64,000 nucleotides of DNA from Pseudomonas sp. Q11 (GTDB taxonomy: Bacteria > Pseudomonadota > Gammaproteobacteria > Pseudomonadales > Pseudomonadaceae). The notes beneath the pieces are model-generated. The model was given only the letters and a program-made list of their open reading frames with translations. It was not told where the DNA came from and did no database searches. Location of the stretch: assembly GCF_024494355.1 (NCBI RefSeq), contig NZ_JAKNQY010000002.1:124001-188000 (forward strand), given 5' to 3'. Of this stretch, positions 1 to 7,243 are shown piece after piece. A program made the translations under genes and the position numbers. Every line of letters begins with the position of its first letter. Within the stretch, counting starts at the first letter, position 1.

Positions 1-1934
1 TTGGTCACGATATTCTGGGTTTTCCCGGCGATCAGGTCGTGCTGTTCCACCGCGCCGTTATTGCTCGAATGCGGGCGCAATTCGAAGTACAAATCGTCCA
101 GGGGCAGGGTGCCGTGGTTGACCACCACCTGATCGACCACGCGCTGCTTATGCACCTGGCCGTAATCGCTACCGAAGTTGGCCACCAACTGACCGTCGCG
201 CTTCTCCACGGAATCGACCCGATAGGTGACCGTGAAGGTGACGTTCAGGTCTTGCAGGCTGCGCATGTAAGGCACCAGGTTCATCGCCATCACCTCCGGC
301 GCAAACGACCGGTCCGGCGTGACGATTTCCAGTTTTGCACCGCTGTTGGCGATGACCTCGGCGGCCTGTAGCGCCGCGTGGTCGCCGGCGTCGTCGAAGA
401 TCAGCACGTTCTGGCCGGGCTTGACGTCGCCGGAAATGATGTCCCAGGTCGACACCACCAGTTCATTGCCGTGCTTGAGCACCTCGGTATGGGGCAAGCC
501 GCCGGTGGCGACGATCACCACGTCCGGCGCCTCGGCCATGACGGTCTCGGCTTCGGCCCAGGTGTTGAAATGGAACTTCACGCCCAGGCGTTCGCACTGC
601 GCCATGCGCCAGTCGATGATGCTGATCATCTCGCGCCGCCGCTCGCTCTGGGCAGTCAAGCGGATCTGCCCACCGGGCTGATCCGCCACTTCGAACACCG
701 TGACGTCGTGGCCACGTTCACCAGCGACCCGTGCCGCCTCCAGGCCCGCCGGGCCGCTTCCGATTACCACCACCTTGCGCTTGACCGGCGCCTTGGGGAT
801 TTCGTGGGGCATGGTGGTTTCGCGGCCGGTGGCGGCGTTGTGGATGCAATACGCGGCGCCGCCCTGATAGATACGGTCCAGGCAATAGTTGGCGCCGACG
901 CAGGGGCGGATTTCTTCTTCGCGCTTTTCGATGATCTTGCGCACGATGTGCGGATCGGTCATGTGCGCCCGGGTCATGCCGATCATGTCCACCTTGCCGG
1001 AGGCGATGGCGTGTCGCGCGGTGGCGACGTCCGGGATCTTGGCGGCATGGAACGTCGGGAAGCCGGTGGCCGAACGAATCTCTCCGGCAAAATCCAGGTG
1101 CGGTGAGTTGCGCATGCCCTGGATGGGGATTACGTCGGTGAGGCCGGCATCGGTATCGATGTGCCCGCGCACGACGTTGAGAAAGTCCACCAGCCCACTG
1201 TCCTTGAGCATGTGGGAGATCTGCAGGCCATCGCTGGCACCGAAGCCGCCGGGCAGGTCTTCATCGCCGGTGTAGCGCACCCCGAGCAGGAAATCCTCGC
1301 CACAACGCTGGCGAATGCCGCGTAACACATCAAACGTGAAGCGCATCCGGTTCTCCAGCGAACCACCATAGGGCCCATCGAGATCATTGGTCAGTGGCGA
1401 CCAGAACTGATCCATGAGATGCCCGTAAGCCTGCAGCTCCAGACCGTCAAGACCGGCAGCCTTCATGCGTTCGGCGGCGTCCACGTAGTCCTTGATGATC
1501 CGGTCGATGTCCCATTCTTCCATTTTTTTCGGGAAGGCCCGGTGGGACGCTTCGCGACGATGGGAAGGCGATACGACTGGGAGCCAGTCGGCCTTGTCCC
1601 AGCGGGTTCGGCGTCCCAGGTGGGTCAGTTGAATCATCACCGCGGCGCCGTGTTCGTGGCACTCGTCGGTCAGGTCTTTCATCCATTTGACCACTTCGTC
1701 CTTGTACGCCAGCACGTTGTTGAACACCGGCGGGCTGTCCCGGGAAACGGCGGCGGAGCCCGCCGTCATGGTCAGTGCCACACCGGCCTTGGCGCGTTCA
1801 ACGTGGTAGGCGCGGTACAGATCCTTCGGCATGCCGTCGACAGGATAAGCGGGCTCATGGGAGGTGGTCATGATCCGGTTTTTGAGGGTCAGGTGTTTGA
1901 TCTTATAGGGCTGCAGCAGAGGATCGCTGGACAT
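1..1934 (-). CDS. StcD/DgcA-type FMN/FAD N-methyl amine demethylase (partial, 3' end outside window)
   Basis: About 644 codons are visible, reading from an ATG at 1934 to the window edge; relatives are about 680 residues, so only a short C-terminus is missing. The N-terminal part (about 1-370) is an old-yellow-enzyme-like TIM barrel that binds FMN. A cysteine-rich segment CVGANYC near residue 343 is the iron-sulfur region. A dinucleotide fold begins at VVVIGSGPAGLEAA near residue 387. This layout is that of trimethylamine dehydrogenase relatives: DgcA (dimethylglycine) and StcD (N-methylproline demethylase). The N-terminus resembles StcD-annotated proteins most, by memory. Such enzymes pass electrons to ETF, and etfBA sits divergently 200 bp away. 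The start has a GGAG ribosome site about 10 bases upstream. The exact substrate (N-methylproline or dimethylglycine) is inferred. Confidence 0.85.
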   Translation of the reverse strand, partial: MSSDPLLQPYKIKHLTLKNRIMTTSHEPAYPVDGMPKDLYRAYHVERAKAGVALTMTAGSAAVSRDSPPVFNNVLAYKDEVVKWMKDLTDECHEHGAAVMIQLTHLGRRTRWDKADWLPVVSPSHRREASHRAFPKKMEEWDIDRIIKDYVDAAERMKAAGLDGLELQAYGHLMDQFWSPLTNDLDGPYGGSLENRMRFTFDVLRGIRQRCGEDFLLGVRYTGDEDLPGGFGASDGLQISHMLKDSGLVDFLNVVRGHIDTDAGLTDVIPIQGMRNSPHLDFAGEIRSATGFPTFHAAKIPDVATARHAIASGKVDMIGMTRAHMTDPHIVRKIIEKREEEIRPCVGANYCLDRIYQGGAAYCIHNAATGRETTMPHEIPKAPVKRKVVVIGSGPAGLEAARVAGERGHDVTVFEVADQPGGQIRLTAQSERRREMISIIDWRMAQCERLGVKFHFNTWAEAETVMAEAPDVVIVATGGLPHTEVLKHGNELVVSTWDIISGDVKPGQNVLIFDDAGDHAALQAAEVIANSGAKLEIVTPDRSFAPEVMAMNLVPYMRSLQDLNVTFTVTYRVDSVEKRDGQLVANFGSDYGQVHKQRVVDQVVVNHGTLPLDDLYFELRPHSSNNGAVEQHDLIAGKTQNIVT

Positions 1935-2133
1935 GGTGTTGCGCTCCGGGAACAGAACATCAGGCTTGGTTTGACATAACGGTATGTCGAATGTTCATGT
2001 GTGTCAACGATTGAGACACCTGTGTACATTTTTCTTGCGCGGCGGAAAAACCAGGATTACCATCCAGTCGAAACAGGGGTAATCCGGCGTATCCGGTCGG
2101 TCATCCCGCATCGATCCAGAGTGCAAGGGGGCT
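1935..2133. promoter_or_regulatory. Divergent control region between the demethylase and etfBA, with two inverted repeats
   Basis: This 199-bp region must contain the promoters of both divergent units. It has a palindrome GACATA-ACGG-TATGTC at 1973-1988 and a second inverted repeat GTGTC-(9)-GACAC at 2001-2019, only 12 bases apart. The paired dyads look like operators for a dimeric regulator, possibly one of the GlxA/AraC or LysR proteins in the window. The repeats are seen directly; the binding protein is not known. Confidence 0.45.
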
Positions 2134-2895
2134 ATGCAAAGAACTATGAAAGTGCTCGTTGCGGTAAAACGCGCCATCGACCCGAATGTGAAAGTCCGGG
2201 TGAAAGCCGACGGTTCAGACGTTGAGCTAAATGGCGTGAAGATGGCCTTGAACCCTTTCTGCGAGATCGCAGTGGAGGAGGCGATTCGCCTCAAGGAAAA
2301 GGGGCTGGTATCCGAAGTGGTGGTGGTCTCGGTGGGTACTTCGGCCGCGCAGGAACAACTGCGCACGGCATTGGCACTCGGTGCGGACCGGGCGCTGCTG
2401 GTCGAGACAAGTTCGCTACTCGAGCCGCTCAACGTCGCCAAGTACCTGAGCAAAGTGATCGATAAGGAAAAGCCGCAATTGATCCTGTTCGGCAAACAGG
2501 CGATCGACCAGGAGAACAACCAGGTCGGGCAAATGGTCGCGCAGTTGATCGGCAGCGGTCAGGCCACTTACGCCTCGGCAATCAATCACGTCGACGGGCA
2601 ATGGGTCGTCGAGCGTGAGGTCGACGGTGGCAGCCAGGTGGTCGCCCTCACAATGCCGGCCGTAGTGACGTGTGACTTGCGCCTGAATCAACCGCGCTAC
2701 GCCTCGTTGCCGAACATCATGAAAGCCAAGAAAAAACCGCTGGAAATCATCGCCGTTGACACTTTGGGCGTGAGCGTGAAGGAACATGCTCGATTGTTAG
2801 GGGTTGTCCCGCCTGCGGTGCGCAAAGCGGGCATCAACGTCGGTTCGGTGGCCGAGCTGGTGGATAAACTGAAAAACGTTGCGGGGGTGATTTGA
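2134..2895 (+). CDS. etfB: Electron transfer flavoprotein beta subunit
   Basis: 253 residues, the usual EtfB length. The protein opens with MKVLVAVKRAIDPNVKVRVK after a short MQRT extension. It carries the EtfB family signature near residues 180-201 (DLRLNQPRYASLPNIMKAKK). EtfB binds AMP and pairs with EtfA to move electrons from flavin dehydrogenases to ETF:quinone oxidoreductase. The ATG at 2134 has an AAGGGGG ribosome site 4-5 bases upstream; the ATG at 2146 fits family alignments but has no good site, so either is possible. It overlaps etfA by one base. Because it faces the demethylase gene, it is probably a dedicated ETF for betaine demethylation rather than the housekeeping copy. Confidence 0.93.
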   Translation: MQRTMKVLVAVKRAIDPNVKVRVKADGSDVELNGVKMALNPFCEIAVEEAIRLKEKGLVSEVVVVSVGTSAAQEQLRTALALGADRALLVETSSLLEPLNVAKYLSKVIDKEKPQLILFGKQAIDQENNQVGQMVAQLIGSGQATYASAINHVDGQWVVEREVDGGSQVVALTMPAVVTCDLRLNQPRYASLPNIMKAKKKPLEIIAVDTLGVSVKEHARLLGVVPPAVRKAGINVGSVAELVDKLKNVAGVI

Positions 2896-3830
2896 TGCGT
2901 ACATTGGTGATCGCCGAGCACAGTGCCGGTCAGCTCGCGGCAGGTACGTGGAGTGCCGTGACCGCCGCCATGGCCCTGGGTGCCGAGACGGATTTGCTGG
3001 TGATGGGCGGGACGGACGCATCGGCAGTGGCGCAACAGGCGGCGTTGACCCAGGGGCTGGACCGGGTGCTGCTCGCACAAGGGGCGATGTTCGAAAACGC
3101 CCTGGCTGAAAATACCCAGCCGCTGATCACTTCACTGGTGGCCGAGGGGTATACGCACGTCGTTGCCGACGCCAGCAGCATGGGCCGCAATGTGTTGCCG
3201 CGGGTCGCGGCCAGCCTGGATGTCGGCATGCTGTCCGACGTCATCCAGATCGTCTCGGCGGACACCTTCCAGCGTCCCATTTATGCCGGTAATGCCATCG
3301 CCACGGTGCAGTCCCTTGACCCGATCAAGTTGCTTACCGTTCGTGCCTCGGCGTTCGCCCAGGCTTTGTCCCATGAGCAGCGCTGCGAAGTGGTGGCGGT
3401 GGAGGGCGGGCAAAGTGCAAGCAACGTGCGCTTTGTGAGCGAACAACTGACGGCCAGCGAAAGGCCCGACCTGTCGAGCGCTCGGGTCGTCGTGTCCGGT
3501 GGCCGCGGGATGCAGAGCAAAGAAAATTTCGCCCTGATCGAGCGGGTGGCGGACAAGCTGGGTGGTGCCGTAGGAGCCTCGCGTGCCGCGGTGGATTCGG
3601 GGTTTGCCCCCAACGATTTGCAGGTCGGGCAGACCGGGAAAATCGTCGCGCCAGAGCTTTACATCGCCGCGGGTATCAGCGGCGCCATTCAGCATTTGGC
3701 GGGCATGAGCGGTTCAAAGGTCATTGTTGCGATCAACCAGGACGCCGAGGCGCCGATTGCCCAAGTGGCGGATTACATGTGGGTGGCGGATTTGTTCGAG
3801 GCCTTGCCGGCGCTCGAAAAAGCATTGTGA
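2895..3830 (+). CDS. etfA: Electron transfer flavoprotein alpha subunit
   Basis: 311 residues, normal for EtfA. The ATG at 2895 shares its first base with the etfB stop (TGATG), which indicates translational coupling. The N-terminal domain is ETF-like, and the C-terminal FAD-binding domain carries the family signature near residues 256-275 (LYIAAGISGAIQHLAGMSGS), followed by IVAINQDAEAPIAQVADY. It holds the FAD of the heterodimer and accepts electrons from dehydrogenases such as the divergent StcD/DgcA-type enzyme. No terminator is obvious after the stop. Confidence 0.94.
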   Translation: MRTLVIAEHSAGQLAAGTWSAVTAAMALGAETDLLVMGGTDASAVAQQAALTQGLDRVLLAQGAMFENALAENTQPLITSLVAEGYTHVVADASSMGRNVLPRVAASLDVGMLSDVIQIVSADTFQRPIYAGNAIATVQSLDPIKLLTVRASAFAQALSHEQRCEVVAVEGGQSASNVRFVSEQLTASERPDLSSARVVVSGGRGMQSKENFALIERVADKLGGAVGASRAAVDSGFAPNDLQVGQTGKIVAPELYIAAGISGAIQHLAGMSGSKVIVAINQDAEAPIAQVADYMWVADLFEALPALEKAL

Positions 3831-4030
3831 GTGTTTGCATTCATGAGTTCCGCCAAAGGGCGGAGGAGGGCTGAACCACCGGAATACATGAAGGGTTTCC
3901 CATAGCTAGATTTTATCCATGCACAACATAAGATCCCTCGAGGGTGTAATGGCTCTCTGCTTTGATGAGGGAACGTAAATTCTTCTGCTGCCCTGCCAAT
4001 AACTATTCATACAGTACGCGGAGATGCACC

Positions 4031-4930
4031 ATGATTACGTTATCCAGTAAAACTTGTATCGGCTGGCTTGCAGGCCTGGCGATAGCTGCCGGTAGTCTGA
4101 CGGCTCACGCCGAGGAACCCACGCCTATCCGTATTGGATGGGTGAATTGGTCGGATACGGAAATCGCTGTAAAGCTGGCAGATACGGCATTGCGCGAGCA
4201 CTTGAAGCAACCGGTCAAATTGGTACTCGCCGATATTGGCATTCAGTTCCAGGCCCTGGCTAACGGCAATATCGACTTGATTCCGATGGTCTGGCTGCCG
4301 AGCACTCACAAAGCGTTCTACGATAAGTACAAAGACAAGCTCGAAGACCTCGGCGTGCTGTATGAAGGTCGGATCGGCATGGCGGTGCCAACGTCCATTC
4401 CGACCAGCGAGATCGCCAGTGTCGAAGACCTCAACAAGCCTGAAGTACGGGAAAAACTCGGTGGCAAGATCCTGACGTCGGAAGTGGGCAATGGTCAGTA
4501 CAAACTGACGGAAAAGGCCATCAAGGAATATAAGCTTGATGGTTATAAAATGGTCGCCTCTTCAGAGTCCGGGATGTTGAGCGAGCTGGATCGCAACATC
4601 AAGCGTGACAAATGGTCGTTGATCAACGCTTGGAGCCCGCACTGGATGTTTGCCAAGTGGCCGCTGCGCTACCTGGATGATCCGAAGCAGATTTTCGGTG
4701 GTGCTGAGCAAATCCATGCGGTTGCTCGCAAAGGTTTCAGCGCCGAGCATCCTGATGTCGCTCGGTTCTTCTCCAACTTCAAGATCCCCAAGGCTGACCT
4801 TGAGAAGTTGATGTCGACCGCCCGCGACAGTTCGGCAGACAAGGTCGTTGCAGAGTACTACGCCGCCAACAAGCCTCGTTTCGAGGCGATGTTCGGCAGC
4901 CAGACTGCTTCCGCGACACCGTCCCAGTAA
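4031..4930 (+). CDS. Glycine/proline betaine-type ABC transporter substrate-binding protein (OpuAC family)
   Basis: 299 residues from an ATG at 4031 with GGAG just upstream. A signal peptide covers about residues 1-28 and ends ...SLTAHA before EEPTPIRIG. The mature protein has the OpuAC fold, with aromatic-rich segments IGWVNWSD (about 36-43), MVWLPSTHK and INAWSPHWMF that in this family build the cage for a quaternary cation. It acts in the periplasm. No permease or ATPase gene is adjacent, so it may feed the ProV-ProW proteins encoded at 14784-16942 or a system elsewhere. It precedes the Ldh_2 and cupin genes on the same strand, which suggests a catabolic role. Ligand choice (proline betaine, glycine betaine, DMSP) cannot be read from sequence. 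Confidence 0.85.
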   Translation: MITLSSKTCIGWLAGLAIAAGSLTAHAEEPTPIRIGWVNWSDTEIAVKLADTALREHLKQPVKLVLADIGIQFQALANGNIDLIPMVWLPSTHKAFYDKYKDKLEDLGVLYEGRIGMAVPTSIPTSEIASVEDLNKPEVREKLGGKILTSEVGNGQYKLTEKAIKEYKLDGYKMVASSESGMLSELDRNIKRDKWSLINAWSPHWMFAKWPLRYLDDPKQIFGGAEQIHAVARKGFSAEHPDVARFFSNFKIPKADLEKLMSTARDSSADKVVAEYYAANKPRFEAMFGSQTASATPSQ

Positions 4931-4988
4931 GGGCCGTTGCTATCCAATAGTTGTGTTGCCGTCCGGTGCCCGTGGTGAAGGGCATCGG

Positions 4989-6017
4989 ATGCATCGAACG
5001 AATATTCAGGCGATACCCTTGAAGACCACAACTTATCGTCGCTTTACCGTTGATGAAGCGATCGACTGGGTGACGCATCTCTGCGAAGCGAAAGGCTGCT
5101 CAGCCGCGGTTGCCGCCTCATTGGCCCACGCCACCGTGGCTGCGCAAGCGCGTGGTAACCAGGCCGTGGGGTTTCGGCACCTCGCCGATTACCTTCCGGG
5201 CTTTTCTTCCGGACGCATCAATCCACGTGCCGAGCCACGCATCTCCCGCGCTGGCGCGATGATCTTCAAGTCCGATGCCCGAGGCGGAATTGCCCAGCTT
5301 GGCGTAGATCGATGCTTCGATTCGCTATGCCATGCCGCGCACGCCAATGGCATGGCCGCGCTGAGCCAGTGCAACAGTTTCACCAGCGGCGAACTGGGTG
5401 ACTACACGTTGCGGTTTGCGCAGGCCGGGCTGATTGCATTGGCGGTCGCAAACGGGCCGGCGTTGGTCGCCGTTCCTGGCGCCAAGAGCAAGACCTACTC
5501 GACCAATCCGCTTTCATTTGCCGCGCCCTCAGCCGATGGTATCCCTTTGCTGTTCGATCAGGCGTGCAGTGCCGCGGCGTTCGTGAATATCGCCCACGCC
5601 GCTTCGACGGGCAGCGATATTCCTGAGGGCTGGGCGGTGGACCAGGATGGCAACGGAACACGCAATGCCCTGGCGGCGTTGAGCGGTGCGCTGCTGCCTT
5701 TTGGTGGCCATCGTGGGGCCAATCTGATGCTCATGGTCGAGGTCCTGGCGGCGGGGCTCACGGGCGCCAACTGGTCGTTGGATGCGCCGGATTTCCATCA
5801 AGGAGCCCAGACGCCTGGCTGTGGCCTGTTGATCCTGGTCTTGGCGCCGGAATTTTTTGCCACGGGATTCGAACAGCGACTTTCAAGTCAACTGTCCCGC
5901 CTGACGCAGATGGGCGTCCACAGGCCAGGATGGGAGCGGCAACACTCAATGATCAACGCGCAGAATGATGGGATCAGTGTTCCTGTTGACCTGTTGGGAC
6001 AGCTGAGCCGTCTATAA
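4989..6017 (+). CDS. Ldh_2 family NAD(P)H-dependent reductase (Pyr2C/Pip2C reductase-like)
   Basis: 342 residues, matching DpkA-type delta1-piperideine/pyrroline-2-carboxylate reductases (about 340). The start at ATG 4989 has a GAAGGGC ribosome site; a longer frame upstream overlaps the previous gene and is not needed. Family features include STNPLSFAAPSADGIPLLFD around residues 175-194, FGGHRGANLMLMVEVLAAGL and a DFHQG segment. Relatives reduce cyclic imino acids such as delta1-pyrroline-2-carboxylate to L-proline, which suits a proline-betaine cluster. The usual catalytic SHG motif near residue 55 reads AVG here, so the expected histidine is absent. The activity is therefore uncertain; a malate or lactate dehydrogenase-like role is the alternative. 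Confidence 0.75.
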   Translation: MHRTNIQAIPLKTTTYRRFTVDEAIDWVTHLCEAKGCSAAVAASLAHATVAAQARGNQAVGFRHLADYLPGFSSGRINPRAEPRISRAGAMIFKSDARGGIAQLGVDRCFDSLCHAAHANGMAALSQCNSFTSGELGDYTLRFAQAGLIALAVANGPALVAVPGAKSKTYSTNPLSFAAPSADGIPLLFDQACSAAAFVNIAHAASTGSDIPEGWAVDQDGNGTRNALAALSGALLPFGGHRGANLMLMVEVLAAGLTGANWSLDAPDFHQGAQTPGCGLLILVLAPEFFATGFEQRLSSQLSRLTQMGVHRPGWERQHSMINAQNDGISVPVDLLGQLSRL

Positions 6018-6036
6018 GCCAATGGGATCGAAAACG

Positions 6037-6657
6037 ATGATGAACAGCACTGAAGATCCATCGTGGGATCAGGACATTATCCGCAGCGGCGACTTGCTCA
6101 GGCGTTCGCTGCAGAGCGTCCTGTCAGGCAATGCCAGCGATACGGCGCAAGCACATATCGCATCTCTTGCTACGGCCCAATGGACGATCAGGAAGACGGC
6201 GGAAACTTCAAATGTGCTGCCGGGTTTCCTGGAGGGGCATTTATCCGAAGCGCTCGGCGCTGCGCCAAGAACCAATGAGCATTTGGTGTCGATACACAAT
6301 GCGTTAGGCACGCTCTTGCCCCATGTCACCTGGATAAACCGCCAAGCCCGGGCTGGCCAGGACAGCGCTTTCGTGGAGCGGCATCGCCACGGGATGATCG
6401 CCGGCCCGGGAGGGTTATTTGAATGCTCCACCTTGACCTTGGGGTTGGCGCTGATGATGCCCGAGACCTGCTACCCCTATCACCAACACCCGCCTGCCGA
6501 GTTCTACCTCGTTCTGTCGCCGGGGGACTGGTATCGGGAGGACGTGGGCTGGTGGAGCCCCGGGTCAGGAGGTTTGGTTTTCAACCCGCCATCGTGTGTC
6601 CATGCAATGAAGTCGACGGATGTTCCACTTCTGGCATTGTGGGGCCTGATGCATTAA
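6037..6657 (+). CDS. DddQ-like cupin, putative dimethylsulfoniopropionate lyase
   Basis: 206 residues from ATG 6037 (6022 and 6040 are alternatives; a GGGA lies upstream of 6037). The C-terminal cupin half contains CYPYHQHPPAEFYLV and later SCVHAM. With this start, Tyr146, His149, His151, Glu155, Tyr157 and His189 have the spacing of the active-site and metal residues reported for DddQ (recalled as Tyr120, His125, Glu129, Tyr131, His163, with our His151 aligned to His125). DddQ cleaves DMSP to dimethyl sulfide and acrylate with a bound metal. The gene starts a few bases after the Ldh_2 gene and is probably cotranscribed with it. The family assignment is firm; DMSP as the true substrate is inferred, and another onium acid is possible. 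Confidence 0.78.
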   Translation: MMNSTEDPSWDQDIIRSGDLLRRSLQSVLSGNASDTAQAHIASLATAQWTIRKTAETSNVLPGFLEGHLSEALGAAPRTNEHLVSIHNALGTLLPHVTWINRQARAGQDSAFVERHRHGMIAGPGGLFECSTLTLGLALMMPETCYPYHQHPPAEFYLVLSPGDWYREDVGWWSPGSGGLVFNPPSCVHAMKSTDVPLLALWGLMH

Positions 6658-6708
6658 TGCCTCGTTATAAGAGTAAATGAACCCGGGTAGCGATTGAGAG
6701 GATGAGAT

Positions 6709-6957
6709 ATGGCGGTTACCACGCAGGGCATCAAGTTGGATGAAGAAACGCGGGCCAGGCTGAAGTCTGCGTCGGCTAAGTTGGACCGAACCTCCCATTG
6801 GTTCATGAGGAAAGCCATTCTGAATTTTATTGAAAAAGTGGAGGCCGGGGCTGGCATCGAAGAGCTTATAGCGGTCGATTTTTTGGAAAAGGATACGAGG
6901 CGCCACAGCATCGCACGACGACTTCGCAAAGATTGCAGTACCGATGAAATGGTTTGA
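6709..6957 (+). CDS. Free-standing PutA-type ribbon-helix-helix DNA-binding protein
   Basis: 82 residues from ATG 6709 with a GAGAGGATGAG ribosome site. Residues 1-48 closely match the N-terminal DNA-binding domain of the proline utilisation flavoenzyme PutA: TTQGIKLDEETRARLKSA, then KLDRTSHWFMRKAILNFIEK. Thr5 and Lys9 of the DNA-contacting beta strand sit at the same positions as in E. coli PutA (from memory). No proline dehydrogenase domain follows; the remaining 34 residues look like a short tail. It probably dimerises and represses or autoregulates this onium cluster, linking it to proline formed as the end product. It lies 51 bp after the DddQ-like gene on the same strand. Confidence 0.85.
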   Translation: MAVTTQGIKLDEETRARLKSASAKLDRTSHWFMRKAILNFIEKVEAGAGIEELIAVDFLEKDTRRHSIARRLRKDCSTDEMV

Positions 6958-7020
6958 TGACATAAATGCATACCCTGGGTCTGCCAAGTGGGGCGATGAC
7001 TGACGAGATCTGACTTAAAC

Positions 7021-7069
7021 AAACCATGAACTGCCAGGCATATAACATCGAAAGTTATAGGCATGGTTT
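7021..7069 (+). terminator. Possible terminator or operator hairpin after the RHH gene
   Basis: Nested inverted repeats: AAACCATG (7021-7028) pairs with CATGGTTT (7062-7069), and inside it TATAAC (7041-7046) pairs with GTTATA (7054-7059). The 3' arm runs into TTTTATTCT, so it could end the 4031-6957 unit. It could equally be an operator in the AT-rich region before the oxygenase gene. Confidence 0.4.
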
Positions 7070-7128
7070 TATTCTAATGATTGATTTTTTCTCATGAATA
7101 TTGAATGAAAAATGGTTTGTTCGTGCCT

Positions 7129-7142
7129 GTTCAGTCCTGAAC
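7129..7142. promoter_or_regulatory. Palindrome GTTCAG-TC-CTGAAC upstream of the oxygenase gene
   Basis: A perfect 6-bp-arm palindrome sits about 100 bases before the 2OG-oxygenase start, in an AT-rich stretch. It is a candidate operator for the neighbouring RHH or GlxA regulators. No regulator can be assigned from sequence. Confidence 0.3.
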
Positions 7143-7167
7143 AATGACTTCAGCATACGAGGTCAAG

Positions 7168-7215
7168 ATGAACACGCTTGATCCCAAAAGCTACAACTCG
7201 CTTCAGGATAATTAA
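7168..7215 (+). other. 15-codon leader ORF upstream of the 2OG oxygenase
   Basis: An ATG at 7168 with an ACGAGGTCAAG ribosome site opens a reading frame encoding MNTLDPKSYNSLQDN and stops 28 bases before the oxygenase ATG. It could be a leader peptide or a gene remnant. Its N-terminus loosely recalls aconitase starts, which is only a guess. Confidence 0.25.
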
Positions 7216-7243
7216 ACACGGCGCTTTCGTTGAGGATCGACCG

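Noticed and set aside
378..1106. 242-codon plus-strand frame at the left edge
   Set aside because: It is the antisense of the flavin demethylase gene, whose own frame is continuous and shows clear family motifs.
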